From assembly GCA_032353305.1 (NCBI GenBank), contig JAUCNG010405583.1, positions 1 to 16,469 of the forward strand: a DNA stretch of 16,469 nucleotides, given 5' to 3'. Position 1 is the first letter of the stretch. Every line of letters starts with the position of its first letter. A program made the translations under genes and the position numbers. Below the pieces are notes generated by a model. That model made no database searches. It was not told where the DNA came from and worked only from the letters and a program-made list of their open reading frames with translations. The stretch comes from Cephalothrix spiralis. Taxonomy: Eukaryota > Nemertea > Palaeonemertea > Archinemertea > Cephalotrichidae. Shown here piece after piece: positions 16,391 through 16,469 of this stretch.

Positions 16391-16469
16391 TGGACACCAC
16401 TTTCCATCGGTTGGAACCTTAAGCAAGTTCCTCAGCGCATAGCTTCCTGGGTGGCTCGGTCAGGTTAAA

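Overview
The window is animal nuclear DNA and AT-rich. Its one clear gene is split into many short exons by GT-AG introns of about 180 to 950 bases, and simple and inverted repeats are frequent. The gene's protein matches animal myotubularins along its whole visible length. The sequence does not fix the species. An intron-dense, AT-rich genome with several TACATGTA motifs (near 3173, 7964, 11305 and 14954) would suit an invertebrate such as a mollusc or cnidarian, but that is only a guess.

Minus strand, about 8620 down to 1: the 5' half of a myotubularin-family phosphoinositide 3-phosphatase gene (MTM1/MTMR2 type). Ten coding exons were assembled by hand, giving 365 complete codons plus two bases. 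They cover a Ser-rich N-terminus, the PH-GRAM domain, the linker and the start of the phosphatase domain. The exon with the catalytic Cys-x5-Arg loop and everything after it lie beyond position 1. A likely 5' UTR exon and promoter with a consensus ETS site sit at about 8450-8620. All introns have GT donors and AG acceptors, and phases match at every junction.

Positions 8800-8950: a YY1-like motif followed by a short ATG segment ending in a splice donor, on the plus strand. This could be the start of a divergent gene, but no later exon was found.

Positions 9100-10000: a somewhat GC-richer block with broken reading frames. Their style faintly recalls bacterial phasin and acyl-CoA dehydrogenase C-termini. 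This is unproven.

Positions 10000-16469: no credible gene. The tract instead holds a series of short non-autonomous repeat elements. These are inverted-repeat elements at 11552-11711, 12745-13179, 13675-13831, 13963-14165, 15300-15650 and 16295-16390, and one hAT-like element at 14247-14634 flanked by a perfect 7-base direct repeat.

No CRISPR array, rRNA, intact tRNA, operon or bacterial gene system is present. The most interesting points are the dense set of foldback elements, the hAT-like element with its target duplication, the tandem repeat beside a splice acceptor, and an in-frame open segment inside one intron of the phosphatase gene.
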